Below, one piece after another: positions 40,624 to 53,616 of a stretch of DNA of 64,000 nucleotides. The notes under the pieces are model-generated. The model saw only the letters and a program-made list of their open reading frames with translations. It made no database searches and was not told where the DNA came from. The DNA lies in assembly GCA_002286715.1 (NCBI GenBank), contig NSJX01000023.1, positions 192,524-256,523 on the forward strand, written 5' to 3'. A program made the translations under genes and the position numbers. The DNA comes from Dentipellis sp. KUC8613. Its lineage: Eukaryota > Basidiomycota > Agaricomycetes > Russulales > Hericiaceae. Positions within the stretch are counted from its first letter, which is position 1. Each line of letters starts with the position of its first letter.

Positions 40624-43600
40624 TTAAGGCGCTTTGACGGTGTCAGTGCTGACATCTGCTGAGCTCGAGTTCTTACGCGACTTGGAGGGCGAGCGAGGGA
40701 GCCATCCACCAATCTCCCAATTATGCCCAGTCTGGTATTCATCTTTCCTGCGCTGTTCGAGGTCGGTGACACCGCATAGAATGGTGCCGAGCCGCTTGAA
40801 ATCAATGGGTTTGAGGATCCAACCGTCAATCCCGATGGATCGAAGTTCCTCCCGTTGACGTTCTAGAAGGGAAGCAGACACGGCGAAGATAGGTATACGG
40901 CCGTTGAGAGAGAAGGAGAGCCGTTCGGATTTGAATTCATTGCTAGCCTCGAAACTTCGAATGCGCTCGGTCGCTTCGAATCCGTTGAGAATGGGCATCC
41001 TATATCGCGGGCATCAGCGAACTGTTCTCTCATGAAAGCTGTTCCACGTACTGGACATCCATAAGGATACAGTCGAACTCCTGATCCCCCATAACCTTGT
41101 CCAAGCCCTCTTGACCATTGGTAGCACTGACGACAGTATGGCCATCGAGTGTCAAGCGCTTGGCCAAAATCATCCGGTTGATATTGTTATCCTGAAACAC
41201 GAATCAATAACGAGTTCCTCCTCATCTCGACCTAACCCAACCCACCTCAACAATCAACACGCGCAGCTTCGGCGGCTCGTCCGTCCCGGACGGTTCCCGG
41301 CTCTTAGGCACAGACTTCACAGTGACAGCTGAATCCGATGGCTCCATCACCTTCGGTCGCGTACTGACCTCAGCGTCCAGGCTATACCCATCCATCTTAA
41401 CAGGCCTAAGCACCGTACCCATCCCTGTCATCGGGAACGACCCCGGCACCTCTTCAGGTGAAGTAGACCGTCGAAGCGCAGGGCCAGGTGCGCCCAGAGT
41501 AGTAGAGATGGCGTGCACTAGATCGTCGACTTCACGGCTGCTGCCTGAGCCGCGGCTGCCCGCCCTATCGCGCGAAGACACCAAGGACGAAGTCGGTGAC
41601 GGAGAGAATAGACCGCGGTCCGTGCCATCCCACAGGGAGAAGGGGATGAGGAACGAGAAGCGGCTTCCTTCGTCCACTTTGGAGTCGACGCGAAGCTGGC
41701 CGCCGAGCTGCTCGACGATGCGGGCCACTACAGCCAGGCCAAGACCTAACATACAGGCTTTTAGTAAAGGTACATAATCTAGAGTCAAGATGTGAGACGC
41801 ACCTAAGCCAGGCGCCGTGCTGGTCTTCGGCTGCGCCGATTCAACCTGCTCGAACTCGCAGAAGATACTCTCCAATTTCGCCCTGGGGATGCCGCATCCA
41901 GTATCGCCAACAATGATCTCGACTGCGACCTGCTTCGGATTTCGGAGCCCCTGAGGCTCTTCGAACGCTCTGCAGATAACAGTAACTTCGCCCTCGCGCG
42001 TGTATTTCACTAAGAAACAATTCAGCAACCGCACGCCAGGCGTGAAGTCAAGAGGGTTTCTTACGGGCGTTGGCCGTGACATTGGCTACCACTGTCCGAA
42101 CCTTGCTCGCATCGCCGATGACCATGCCCGGGCTGTTGGTCACGTCGACGTTGAATCCGAGCCCGCGGCGCAGTGCCTCACTTTTATACAGGTTGGTCGC
42201 ATCTTCGATCGTGCTGGGAAGATCGAACGGCTCGTTGAAAGACGTCTCGTTGCCGCTTTCCAGCCGAGTAAGGTCCTGCGAATGTACGCCCCATTAGCTG
42301 AGAATACTGAAATCAGTATATAGATAAAGCCGTACGAGGAGATCGTTGATAGTAAACAGTAAGCTCTGTATATTCCGAGACCAGTCAGAACTTATGCGCC
42401 TCCTATAGGGACATGTATGCGCACCTTTGACGCCGCATGCGACTGATGGAGGTTCTCCCGTGTTTCAAAATCCAGTTTCCCATTAAGCGCAAGCTCGAGA
42501 CAGCTAATGACCGGACATCAGCTTTCCATTTACAATTGAACTTCGCGAGACACACTTTATAATATGATTCAACGGCGTGCGGACTAGAATCGAAGCGGTC
42601 AGTGACAAAGCCTTGCCAATCTTTACCCGCAATACTCTACCTTCATGGCCCGCATTCGACAGCAGGATATTCGTCAACTTGGTCGTCTGCAGCGCTGTCT
42701 CCTTCTGCCTCCACACTTCGATGAACTGCACCGCCGCCTCAGCTTGCTGTCATGTGTCCAGGGTCACAAAACGCAACACGCACCTTGCCGTAAACTAAAG
42801 ACAGCACGCCGGCCGTCTCCAACTGCTCGTCCGTCCAATTCCTACAGCGGCCCGCGACCGTCTCCGACCATATCTTGAACGACCTCCTCGGCTCCAGATT
42901 CGCCTTCTCCGCGCCGCCCTCCTTGAACGGCTTGCCAGCCCAGTGCACGCTGCGCGGCTGTCCCTTGCGCAGAAACGCGATAAAATCTCTGCCGCCACTC
43001 GACAGCGGCACGTAAAGCAAACCCGCGATGATCTCGAGCCCCGTCGACAGCTGCAAATCCGGGAAATCCTTCGTGACGGCCTGCGAGACCTGGATCATGT
43101 TGAACTGCTTGAGGCGCAGGTACTCCGCGACGATGAGCACTTCCTGGCCATGCTGATTCGGGCCGAGGATCTTCGCGCCCTCGCCGATGACGAGCACGCC
43201 GAAATCCGCATCGAACAGGCCCAGCAGGTCGTCCGCGTTGGACACGATGTAGCCGGTCGGATGCTGATCGGACGTCATGGTATTAAACTGCGAGTGGTGG
43301 TATACGGTATTGCTCAGTCCCCGGCTGTGGTCAACGACAGCTTGCAAAGTTGCGACACGTACCAACTTGCGGGTATGCAGACGCTGCGCGTAACTCAGCC
43401 GCTCGATGTTGCGCGAGACCGAGTCGCTCAGCAGACGGAGCATCTGCCGCACGGGGAACGAGACGCGGATGCCGTGCTCACCGTACGAGTGGCATGCGAT
43501 GAGACCCCAGAGTTGACCGAATGCCATAATAGACTGTTGAAGAGTTTTGAATACTGAATCATCGTAAGTAGCATAGGGGACTGGCGTACCACAGACATCG

Positions 43601-46362
43601 AAGATCGCACGCCCATGTTGCCAAGGTCTAGGAAGAAACGATCAGCGGGCCACCAACCTGAAGGCGAACCATGTATTCACATTTGAGATGTATGGGACTC
43701 ATTGCACGCAGATAGCAATGCGTCATGTTCTGCCCACAATCAGACAAAGGAAAAAGCAAGCAACGATAATGTCGACTGACCAGAGGCGTTTCTAGATCTT
43801 CCTTACTTCGCACTACAAGCCGAGCAGTCGTCTGCTGACGATCATACAGCAGACGCATCTTATCTGTTGAAGGATGAATTTCAATCCAAGATACTAGCTT
43901 GACTGACAACGCACTAATGGTATATAGATGCCGTGCCTGCAGATATGTGTCAGTGGATTACCCGCATATAATTCGTAGTAGTGTACTCACCTGCGCGGGG
44001 ATATCTGACGCCGGGAAATGCAGCCCCTTGTACAAATCATGCGACTGATTCCAATCCACAAGCTCCGCGACCGTCTGCCCATTCCAGCTCTCGTCGAACT
44101 GGTACACCAGCACGCGATGGAACTGCGTCAGGTCCTTGATCACACCCACGACCACATTCAAGAACATATCGAGGTCGTTCGCGGCGCCGAGCTGCTCGTT
44201 GATCTGCGCCATCACCGCGAAGACGTCCATCATGCCCACGCCAGGCCCATGCGCGCGCCGCCCGCCACGCCGCGAGCGCGAGGCCGGGGCGCCCGACGCG
44301 CCGAGCCCCGGCGCGAGCGGCGAGGTCAGGCGGCTCATTTTGCGGATGCGCTCGAGCGCAAGGAGCGGCTTGGCGTGGTTTGTCGTGCTGTCTAGGATGG
44401 CTTCTGCAGTCGGTACCCAGTCATCGTCGCCTTCGAGCCCGCCCAGCGATTGTATGGTCAGCGAGTTGGCGAGAGGCGGCGACGTGGTGGGTCGGTCGGA
44501 GGTCGTGGATTCGGTGAGCGTCGTAGTGGACTGCATGGGGAAGTTTGCCTCAGAGACCAAGGTCCCTGAGGTATCCGTGCTGCCAGCGCTTGAGGCGCCA
44601 TTGCTTCCGGGCGATGAGATCCCAGAAGCCACGTCTCCAATGGACATGCTCGGGTACAGCGGGTTGAACACATCCCGCTCGAGCTCGAATTCAAGGATGA
44701 TGAGGCCATCCTGAGCAGCAGAGACGGGGGCGCCAGGGGCCGCGTCGGACTTCGGCCGGTGAGCGGCGCACCAGCAGGACCACGTTCTTCGCCGAAACTG
44801 GTCAGCGCAGACCTCATCTGGCGACACGCTTCCGGGCTCGCCCCAGCCGCTGATCAGGAACACGTGCGGGCTGTCATCCTCGCCCTCCGAACTCGCGTCG
44901 CTGTCTGTGAGAAATTGGATGTTGTCCCACAGAACATCGACCTGCGAGTCCGGGAAGACCTCGGTGAAGCACGGTAGCGAGAACAGATACCTAGGACTAA
45001 GCCCCAATATCTCTGTTGAATTTTCAGAGATTTGGCGCACGATCAGCGTGTCTTCTTCAGCATTTTCTTGGACAGCGATAAGCACGCCAAAACCTTGCAC
45101 AGCACCCGGGGTACGAATAGGCTACGTGCAATTATTCGAGCAATATCCTAAGACATAACATAGATACTTACTTCGTCTTCACAGCGCGTTAGCTTCCCCT
45201 CTCTGCCAACGACGACATGATGTCCGTCAACGTCTTCCTTATGCTTGAAGCGGAATGTGACATAGTCTTCGCTAGTAGGGTTGCTACTGACGTTGGATCC
45301 CGACTCTTGATTGGACGGATTGGACGACAAAGCGGTCGAGCCGACAGCAGAGTCGCCTGAGCTCTGTATGACGGAGCCGCCTGTGTGCGCACTACGCCCG
45401 CCCGAAGACGCCGGGCCGAATGCGGGACGTTCCCTGTTAGGGTAAGAAGCCATTGAGCCATGTCGCGACGAAGCAGACGAATTCGCATGGGCGCTAGAGC
45501 GGGACCGAGAAGAAGAACCAGTGGATCGTATTAATGACCCTGCGCTGGATCGACCTTGGCTCATTGACGCGCTTGATGAATGCGATGACCCGACTGGGAG
45601 AAGATGCACGATGCCGGTGTCTGCCATGCTAACATGACTGCGCGTGTCTCCCTGTCCAGGCAGAATGTCAGCAACACGAGCCACACCAGTGAAGGCGTCC
45701 GCGGCAACCTCTGTGAAGTTAGGAGGGCGCCGAGGGTTAAAAGAAGGCGCAGAATCGTCTGAGAGATCTGCTTGGACTGGCTCTCCGGCCGGGCCGGCGT
45801 TGAGGATCGCGGACGATAGATTGACGGGAGAAGTGAAGGGCTGAGGGTTGGCGATAACGGGCTGTGACGCGGTAGAGAATCCTTTGGACATGCCATCTGC
45901 GGGAAAATCACGAAAGTTTGGCGAAGGTGGCCGTCGAATTTTGCGCTTGGAGCTCTTACCCTTGGAAGACGGTTTCGTTTTCGAAGGGTTTACCGTCTTA
46001 GTTCCTGCCTCACCCTCAGAATTGCGCGGATATTCGTCGGAACTATGCGCCCGATTCAATGGCGGGTGGAAAGGGCTCTCCGGGAGGTCGAGGGACCTGC
46101 GACGCGCCTGAAGGGATCTGAACGCGCCCGGAGTCCCCTCGAGACTCGGACCACGCGCATGAAGGCGTGGTAGAGTCACAGATGGGGTCACATATCCGCT
46201 AGGAGAAGAGGGCGATTGGGGTGAGGCAGGAGAGGCGGGTTGGATAACTCCACTCAGCAGGGAGCGGACGGGATAAACGAAGGAACCGTGAGGGCGATCG
46301 GGTGTCAACGGCGGCGACGAAGGCGGGGTTGGTTTGTGGTCGTTGTCATCGTTAGTGGGCAT
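40624..46362 (-). CDS. Phytochrome hybrid histidine kinase, 1631 aa
   Basis: Sixteen exons from ATG 46362: ends 45172, 43991, 43781, 43681, 43590, 43363, 42784, 42641, 42556, 42425, 42336, 42065, 41803, 41246, 41052 and stop 40624. A Ser/Pro-rich N-terminus of about 375 aa is followed by LTRCEDE|PIRTPGAVQGFG, whose Cys394 is the probable biliverdin attachment site, then PAS, and GAF with FPASDIPAQ and MSPIHLKYLGNMGVR. PHY has the tongue motif LEPRRSF. HisKA is LLSNAGHEVRTPLN with phosphoacceptor His about 1107, the ATPase has GDTGCGIP and GLGLAVV, and the receiver has LMDVQMP and LKPID. It is a red/far-red light sensor signalling through a phosphorelay; cytosolic. Confidence 0.93.
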
Positions 46363-46633
46363 GAAGGCGAGGGAAGGGTCGAGGGCGGGATGGTGGTCGG
46401 GAGCAAGAGGGCGGGGACGTCGAGACGAGTGGAAGCATTCGCAGCCCCGCCACCGAATCGGGCCCCGATCTGCTTGGCCCCGCCGCTTTGCCTCGTTCTT
46501 GCCATATTCGGCCACTCCATTAGGCCCAAAATCGCCGACCATCGGTGACGTATGCCGCCCGCGCCGCCGCAAGCGCCGTATTTGCCTCTTTCCTGCGCGA
46601 TTTGTGCCCCAAAGCTGCGTCGTGTCCGGATTA

Positions 46634-48166
46634 TTAGAAGATACTCATCGAAAACATGTCGCCCATCACATCCTGGACGCCCTCTAACAGCCCGACTACA
46701 TCGTGCCCGCCCCACTTAGTCTTTAGAAACACCACCGGGCTATCCGTCGCGTTCCGCCTAAAGGTTTCCATCGTCCCCAGCCCTTCTATGTCCTTCTGCA
46801 CAACGAGCTTCCCTCGCGCTTCTGTGCGCTGCTCGAGCGTTGCGTGCAGGCGTGAAAGTTCGTCAGATTGTGCCCAAGACGGGCCTGGGAGGACAGAAAG
46901 CGCCGGAAGATGCGGCTCCACAAAGGCACCGAAGAGGGTCTCCGAGTGCGCAAAAGGGATATCCCAGTCATCTTCGGCGTGCACCACTAAAATCGGGCAC
47001 TCCAATGCCTGTCAAATGTTGCCATCAGCTGAGTCGTCACTAGACTGAGATGGGAGGGCGTCGTCCTAATACAGACAACCCTCAACGACATTGCGGATAT
47101 CGCGCCGTGTCGTGAGATGGTAGATAGGGCGAATATGGCAGATGCAAATAATTCGGACGTAACTTACAGTGATCTTGGAGAGGTTGTCAAACCTGTGTAA
47201 GACAAATCGCCTTATGAAATCTGTGGCCCTCTCGGTCAGTCGATGTAATACTCCACTCAGACAGCACTCACTGATAGCGAACGGCAATGTCTTCAGCGGC
47301 GAGAGCAGCGGAAATACTCCAAAAAGATGATACGTTTCCATGAGACTGCCCGTGGAAGTGAACGGCGCCAGTAAGACCAGGCCCCGTGGCGTCTTGCCGT
47401 CCGACTTGAGCCCGCTCACTAATTGCACAGAAACGCCCGTGCCCAGGCTGTTCCCGACCACCAGAATGTCTTCCTGCCGAGCCCCGCGTGCTTCGAGCCA
47501 GTCCCATGCCGCGCGTGCATCGATCTCCAGGCCCTCTTCACTGGGCGTGCCCGTCGAATCGCCAAATCCGCGATAGTCGATTGCCAGCACATTCGCCCCC
47601 AGGCGGTTCGAATACGCCTGGTAGTACGCAATGCGGCGTTTGAGAACGCGTGTTGCCGCGTTCCCGTGAAAGAAGAGCACAGTCGGGTGCTGCTGCAGAG
47701 CGGCCGTAATGGCATCATCGGTCAGAGGGCCTGCACCCGCACGGCTCTTGTAGAACCGATCTGCCACAGTGAACCAGGCGCCGATCGTCTCATTGTCGGG
47801 GGTGTGTATGCGCACATTGCGCGCCTTGAACGCTGCAGAAGGATACCACCATCAGCCGCACCGTCGTCGCAGTATCAGGGGCTGGTCGTACACTATTGAA
47901 CAGGCAACTCACGAGCTAGGACGGATTTCTCAGGGTGTTCGTAGTCCCCAACCAGCGGGAACCTGAGGTTGTGCATGAACACCGCCCTGCATGGCGCTGT
48001 TGAATTAGACTCGAAGATGGTAAGGGGCTTCGACCACTGACTGTCGCTGCACTGCTGGCACTGTCAATAGCACGAGTAAAGCTCCATAGACAATTCCCAT
48101 GAACATAAAGACTCGATGGGCCCGTCGTATGAAGCCATGATTGGGATGTCCTGGTGGCTGAGGCAT
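46634..48166 (-). CDS. ABHD12/BEM46-like membrane serine hydrolase, 386 aa
   Basis: Exons 48166-48042, 47962-47913, 47832-47283, 47228-47168 and 47008-46634. One N-terminal membrane segment (about residues 18-38, VFMFMGIVYGALLVLLTVPA) is followed by an alpha/beta hydrolase: oxyanion region FFHGNAA, nucleophile elbow VVGNSLGTG, acid HAEDDWDIPF and His in WGGHDVVG. ATDFIRRFVLHRFDNLSKI matches the ABHD12 family. Intron 3 needs a rare GTTCGC donor; a GTGAGT at 47271 is a stronger donor but breaks the frame. Expected to hydrolyse lipids at the ER or plasma membrane. Head to head with the borate transporter. Confidence 0.85.
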
Positions 48167-48420
48167 AATTGACAACGTGCTGGTCGACGAGCAGAAGAGC
48201 AGCGCCGCGCAGTCGACGAGTTGATCACAATGCGCGTTAATGAGCGGGATCCACGGCCCGCTTGCCGAGTAGATAAGATAAGATTCCCCGTGTCTCAAAT
48301 TTACGGCAAAGTCGCGTTCCCAGGTTCACAACCGCCTGCAGGTCATCTGCGTTGGCGCCAACAACCGTCTTGCCAGATGCACACCCCACCCTTCACGACG
48401 TTCTGACGACTGGACACGCC
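48167..48420. promoter_or_regulatory. Compact divergent promoter, ABHD12-like / BOR1-like
   Basis: Only 254 bp separate the two start codons, so both genes share one regulatory region. No TATA box is obvious. Confidence 0.5.
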
Positions 48421-50857
48421 ATGTCCGACGAAAAACAGCCTAGAATTTCGTCTTCCTCTTCATCCCTGCGCGCCCGCCCCGTTAATGACAGCAATACCGG
48501 CTCGCTCACACCAGCCTCGATACCCAGTGAGCCTAGAAAACAAAACGAAGAGGAGGCAGAGCAGCATCATACCTCAACACCTTCCTCTAGCACAACGTCA
48601 AGAACCGTGCGTCGAACATGGTTGTCCTCTTTTAGAATTGGCCGCGGCATCATCCACGATATACGAGCGCGCGCCCCATGGTACATAAGCGACTGGAAAG
48701 ACGCATGGAACTACCGCGTTATCCCTGCCACAGCGCTTATATTCTTCGCAAAGTGAGTCTCATGCCTTGTCGAGCTATGAGTGTACCCTGGACGACTTCG
48801 GAGGTGACGTCTTACTTTCCTGAACAAACCTATCCTCCTTGAAATGGCGCTTACCAGTATACCATAGTGTCCTTCCCGGAATAGCATTCTCGTTAGACCT
48901 TATCGAAACTACACAACAGTATGGAGTCTCAGAAGTGCTCCTCTCGTCGTTCATGGCGGCATTCATATTTTCTGTCTTCGGCGCACAACCACTCTGCATA
49001 GCCGGAGTTACCGGTGCGTGAGCCCATTTGCCTACTCCACTGCATGCTCATCCATTCTTACAGGTCCTATCACTGTCCTCAACCAGACAATCTTCCGCAT
49101 TATTGAAGGACACCCCGACTCGCCTCCCTACTTGCACTTCATTGGTTGGGTATACCTCTGGGGCGCAATCCTTCACTGGATAACCGCTGCCCTCAACTGT
49201 CCGTACCCCTACCTTCATCTCTGCTTCTCCGACTCACGCCACGACCAGGGTGCAACTTCCTTCGCTACGTAACGCTCTTCTCCTGCGACACCTTCGGCTT
49301 CTACGTCTCCTGGGTCTACCTGCAATACGGCGTGCAAGTGGTGACCCGACAATTCCACGAGCCCGGCTCGACCACCGACGGCGCGCTCGTCTCGATCATC
49401 CTCGCGCTGCTCATGGTCGGCGCGTCCTTCGCCTTCCAGGCCCTCGCGCGCTCGACGCTCTTCCACCGCCACGTGCGCCGCTTCTGCGCGGACTACGGCA
49501 TGCCCATCTCGCTCGTCGCCGCGTCCGCCATGGCGTACTGGGGCCGCTTCAACACCGCGAACCCGATCACGCTGCCCGTCAACGGCGCGTTCCAGCCGGC
49601 GAACGGGCGCGCGTGGCTCGTGCGCTTCTGGGAGCTCGACGGCAAGTGGGTCGGCATCGCGTTCCCGTTCGGTGTCGCGCTCTGGGTGCTCTTTTTCTTC
49701 GACCACAACGTCTCGGTATGTCCTTCTACTTCTACTCGCCTGTTTTGTGCACTACGTGTCGTGTACTTTATCGTGCACGCTTGCTGACGCCGGATACAGT
49801 CACTTATGGCACAGGGCGCGGAGTTCCCGCTGCGCAAGCCGCCAGGGTTCCACTACGACTTTTTTCTGCTCGGCATCACCACCTTCATCGCGGGCCTGCT
49901 CGGCGTGCCTGCGCCCAACGGCCTCATTCCACAAGCACCCATTCACACGACGTCCCTGCTCGTCATGGGGCTTCCTGTGAAAGACGGCAGAGACGAAGAA
50001 GACTACGCCCCCCGGTCGTCAGAGAAGAAACCCCGTTCTCCGGAAGATGGAGGGGCTCATCCAGAACCGGATCCCGCTGGCACACCGTGGCGTGAAGTCC
50101 CTGTTGCCGTCGTCGAGCAGCGCGTTTCGAATCTCGCACAGGGCTCCCTCTGCCTCGTCCTGCTCACCGGACCTTTCTTGCATGTCCTCAACCTCATCCC
50201 GCGCGGAGTGCTCGCCGGGCTCTTGTAAGTCTCCCGTACTTTGTATAGGCTCTAATCTCCGAGCATTGACCCGGTTATCAATTATAGCTGGTACATGGGG
50301 CTTGACGCGCTCTCCGGGAACGGCATCACGCGCAAGCTGCTCTATTTCCTGACCGACCGTGCGTTCACGCCCGCAGACGAGCCTCTGCGCCGCGTGCGGC
50401 GCTCGCGCATCCTGCTCTTCGTGGGAGTGCAGCTCGTCGCGTTCGGCGCAACGATGGCTATAACGCAGACCATCGGTGCGTGCACATTCATTTCGCAGCG
50501 TCCTGCTCCGCGCCCCACGTGCTGCCGTCCGCGCTGCCGTTCCCGTGTCTGTCACTTATCTGCACTTCTGTGGGCGCCCGCGGGGTGCCGCGGGGAGCGT
50601 GAGCGGCGCGTTCCCAGCCGTATTCAGTACTGACGTGCTTGTGACCCGGGCGGCAGCGGCCATCGGGTTCCCAGTGATCATCCTGCTGCTCATCCCGCTG
50701 CGAACGCTGCTCGTGCCGCGGCTGCCCTTCTCCGAAGAAGAGCTCGCGGTCCTCGATGGCCCGACGGCGTCCCCGTTTGTGAGTGTGCATTGTGCGTGCG
50801 CCATGTGCTTGCTGACCGAGCGTGTAGACTATGGAGTCGGTCGGCGGAATTTCATGA
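48421..50857 (+). CDS. BOR1: BOR1-type borate/bicarbonate (SLC4-like) transporter, 614 aa
   Basis: Eight exons: 48421-48752, 48868-49013, 49064-49198, 49249-49715, 49800-50224, 50288-50475, 50657-50778 and 50828-50857. A polar Ser-rich N-terminus of 90 aa precedes the membrane domain. Family marks include VLPGIAFSLDLIETTQQYG, SSFMAAFIFSVFGAQPL, VTLFSCDTFGFYVSWVYLQY, the loop GVPAPNGLIPQAPIHTTSL and the C-terminal TMESVGGIS. Expected to export borate at the plasma membrane, as yeast Bor1 does. Intron 6 is unusually long (181 nt), GC-rich and stop-free in part; the 30-nt last exon is required for the conserved C-terminus. Confidence 0.92.
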
Positions 50858-51486
50858 GCGGACGTGCCTGGGGCGCTTGGTGTTTCGGGGAGTGACCAAG
50901 ATTGTAGATAACTTGGATGTTGGATTGGCTAGAGTCTCGATTTTGTGAGCATGACTGGTGTGGAGGACAATTGTGTTTAGAGTTGCTGTGTGTTATGTCC
51001 GCGTTCTGCCATTCTGCACGGCGCGCGTCGCGTCGAAAAGTTCGCTCAGGAGGCCAATTCAACTGCACAAAGTCGGACGAAGCCGGCGGCCGCTGTCCAA
51101 ATCTACATACTTCCGTACCGCTGATCAAAGAGGGTCTCAAAAACGCACTCCCCCTCACCGGAAGCTGACTAGCGCTGACTGTCTGAATTAGAAAGCAATC
51201 GTCCCGGCCATGGCGCACCAGGGGCTGCCAGATTGCGATTAGCCTTCGAATTCTCCCCCGCCAGTCTAAGAATGCCCGAATCCCACAGCACGTCGAACGT
51301 ACCCGGCTCGAAGACATTTGCCTCCGAGGCCATCGCGCATCAATGACCAGCACATTGGATCCAGGTTCAGAAGCATCCGCCAGGACATATATAAGTGCAC
51401 GCCTAGGGGCCATCGAACCCCGGCCCCCCGCACCCCTGGACTTGCTGATCCACCGTGACTAGGACGCCAGCCGCCGGATTGTCGAG
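50858..51486. other. Intergenic with TATA box for the phosphatase-like gene
   Basis: 629 bp between two plus-strand genes. TATATAA at about 51388-51394 lies some 95 bp before the next ATG. A minus-strand ORF (51413-50829) is judged spurious because it lacks protein character and overlaps the transporter's last exon. Confidence 0.5.
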
Positions 51487-53454
51487 ATGTCGAGTCCTTC
51501 AGATAGTACCGTGCTCGGCGTGGTCCTCCTCATCCGCCACGGAGACCGCCAGGGGTTCTACCAGGATCCTAACACCTACGATGCCTCCGCGACGGCCATT
51601 ACGCCCCTCGGGAACGTACGTCCTCTTTTCCTTCTCCGTGCGGCCCTCAAGGATCTCACAGGGTGTTTCGGGCGGATTAGCAACAAGAGGTGCAGCTCGG
51701 CGGACTCCTGCGCAGCCTGTACTTCGATCCGTCGTCATCGTCGCACATTAGCAATACGAACTTGGGCCTGTTCAATGTCAGCCAGGTGCAGATCCGCGCG
51801 GATGCGGGCGATGAGGGCGGCGTGATCTACGATTCGGCCGTGTCGCTCACCCAGGGCCTGTGGCCGCCTTCCAACGCGTACAACACAACGCTCGCGAATG
51901 GCACGACCGTCACCGGCCCGATGGGAGGATATCAGGTGGGTTTCTGTTTTGACTGCGGTCTGCTATCAGTAGCTGATATGGCATTCGTAGTACATTCCCA
52001 GTGAGTTTCTACGCGCTAGTGAGTCAAATCGCGGGATGCTGATACGATGTGAACAGTCGAGTCTGTTGAGAGCAGCAACGACGTGTCTCTGGAAGGTTTC
52101 ACGTCTTGCGGGGTGAGTGATCTACACGTATTCCTGGTCCGTCAGTATCTAACTTGAAAGGTGTCTAGACATTTAACAACGCCACCACTGAGTTCTACGC
52201 CTCTCCTGAGTTCAAACAGAAGGCTGATGAGAGCCAGACGTTCCTGAGCGAGCTGCCTCCCTACCTTGATGGACGCCCAGTCACTCTGCAGAACATGGTA
52301 CGCCTCCGTTTCTTAGCGAAAATATACCCAGCCACTGACCACTCTGCTTTATATAGTGGAACGTGAGTCCGGAAACCCGATGCGTCGAAGGAACCCACTG
52401 ACGCAGTGAACACCTGCAGATCTTCGACTACATGAACGTCAACTCGATCCACAACGCCAACTTCTCCAAGACGCTCCCGCCCACGTTCCTCGCGCAGGCG
52501 CGCGATCTGGCCAACTGGCACGAGTACAACACTTTCACCTCTCCCCAGCTGAGCGGCATTGAGAACAGTACGTTGCATTCCTAAAACAATGCAAGGTTGA
52601 CCCGAGCTCATGCTCTTTGACGTGCAGTTGCCGGCCGCACGGTGCTCCCGTCCATGATCACCGGCATCCAGCGCATCGCGAACGGCTCGGACCCGCTCGC
52701 CTTCGTGCTCGAGGCGATCTCGTACAAGCCCTTCCTCTCGCTCTTCAACATGACCGGCGCGACTGAGGCGAACCCCGATCTCGCGAACATCGGTAAACCA
52801 GCATTTATGCGCACCCACGGCCACCCCAAGCTCACGACTTGATATTTGTGCAGTCGAATACGCAGCCGCATGGGCCCTCGAGGTGCGCCAGCCCGCGTCG
52901 GGCGGCGAACCCGTCCTGCGCTTCAACTTCAAGAACGGGACGACGGACACTTTTCACACGTACGGCTTCCTCGGCTCGAGCGGCGACGTCCCCGTCTCGA
53001 CCTTCATCAACACCCTCGCCGTACGACCCCATTTCCTCACATCACACTACCGAGACAACACTGACGCATCCTGACAGCCGCCGGCAGTCAACACGACTGC
53101 ACAGTGGTGCAGCGTGTGCAGCAACACGAAGGACCGCGGATGCGGGCTGCTCGCGGCGGCCTCCGCGCAAGGCGCACAGAGCGCGTCGGCGAGCCACCAC
53201 CAGCGCATCAGCCCCGTCGGCGCTGGGTTCCTCGGGGCCGGACTGACGGTGGCCGTGTTCCTCATGGTATTCGCCGCGCTCGGGTTCTTGGGGTTCTTGA
53301 CGTTTGGCAAGCGCCGCGCCCACCGTGAGCCGAAGGCTGGCGAGAAGGGCGCGAAGGGGAGCGACCATGTGAGTGGCTCCGTTTTCTGTTACGGTTGATG
53401 TTGGGCAGCTGTTGATGTGCATTGGTGTAGGGCTCTGTTGACAGCCACGCCTGA
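51487..53454 (+). CDS. Membrane-anchored histidine-phosphatase-like protein, 456 aa
   Basis: Eleven exons: 51487-51615, 51690-51935, 51991-52000, 52057-52112, 52169-52297, 52357-52362, 52420-52567, 52628-52792, 52854-53020, 53078-53368 and 53431-53454. Two are microexons, of 10 nt (YIP) and 6 nt (WN), both needed to keep phase. The N-terminal LLIRHGDRQG is the RHGxR signature of histidine acid phosphatases. I do not find the usual C-terminal HD motif; that region reads YKPFLSLFNMTG, so catalysis may be altered or lost. N-glycosylation sites are frequent. A C-terminal membrane helix (about 405-430) is followed by a basic tail. No classic signal peptide is seen. Confidence 0.85.
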
Positions 53455-53616
53455 AAATGAGATGACTGGAACGACATTTCACTGACGCTTATGACGCTGA
53501 CGATATCCTGTTGTACACTTATTGTATTGCTTGGAAGTCTGTTCGACGATCGGAAGCATCGTCCAAACTTAGCCTCGCCCAACAAACGGCATGTCCGTCG
53601 CCCTATATAGTCACGG

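Noticed and set aside
43958..44817. Overlapping ORFs antisense or out of frame to the phytochrome gene
   Set aside because: They shadow the GC-rich coding exon. The in-frame translation carries the conserved photosensory motifs.
50829..51413. 195-codon minus-strand ORF 3' of the borate transporter
   Set aside because: It overlaps the transporter's last exon, lacks hydrophobic or domain pattern, and has no promoter evidence.
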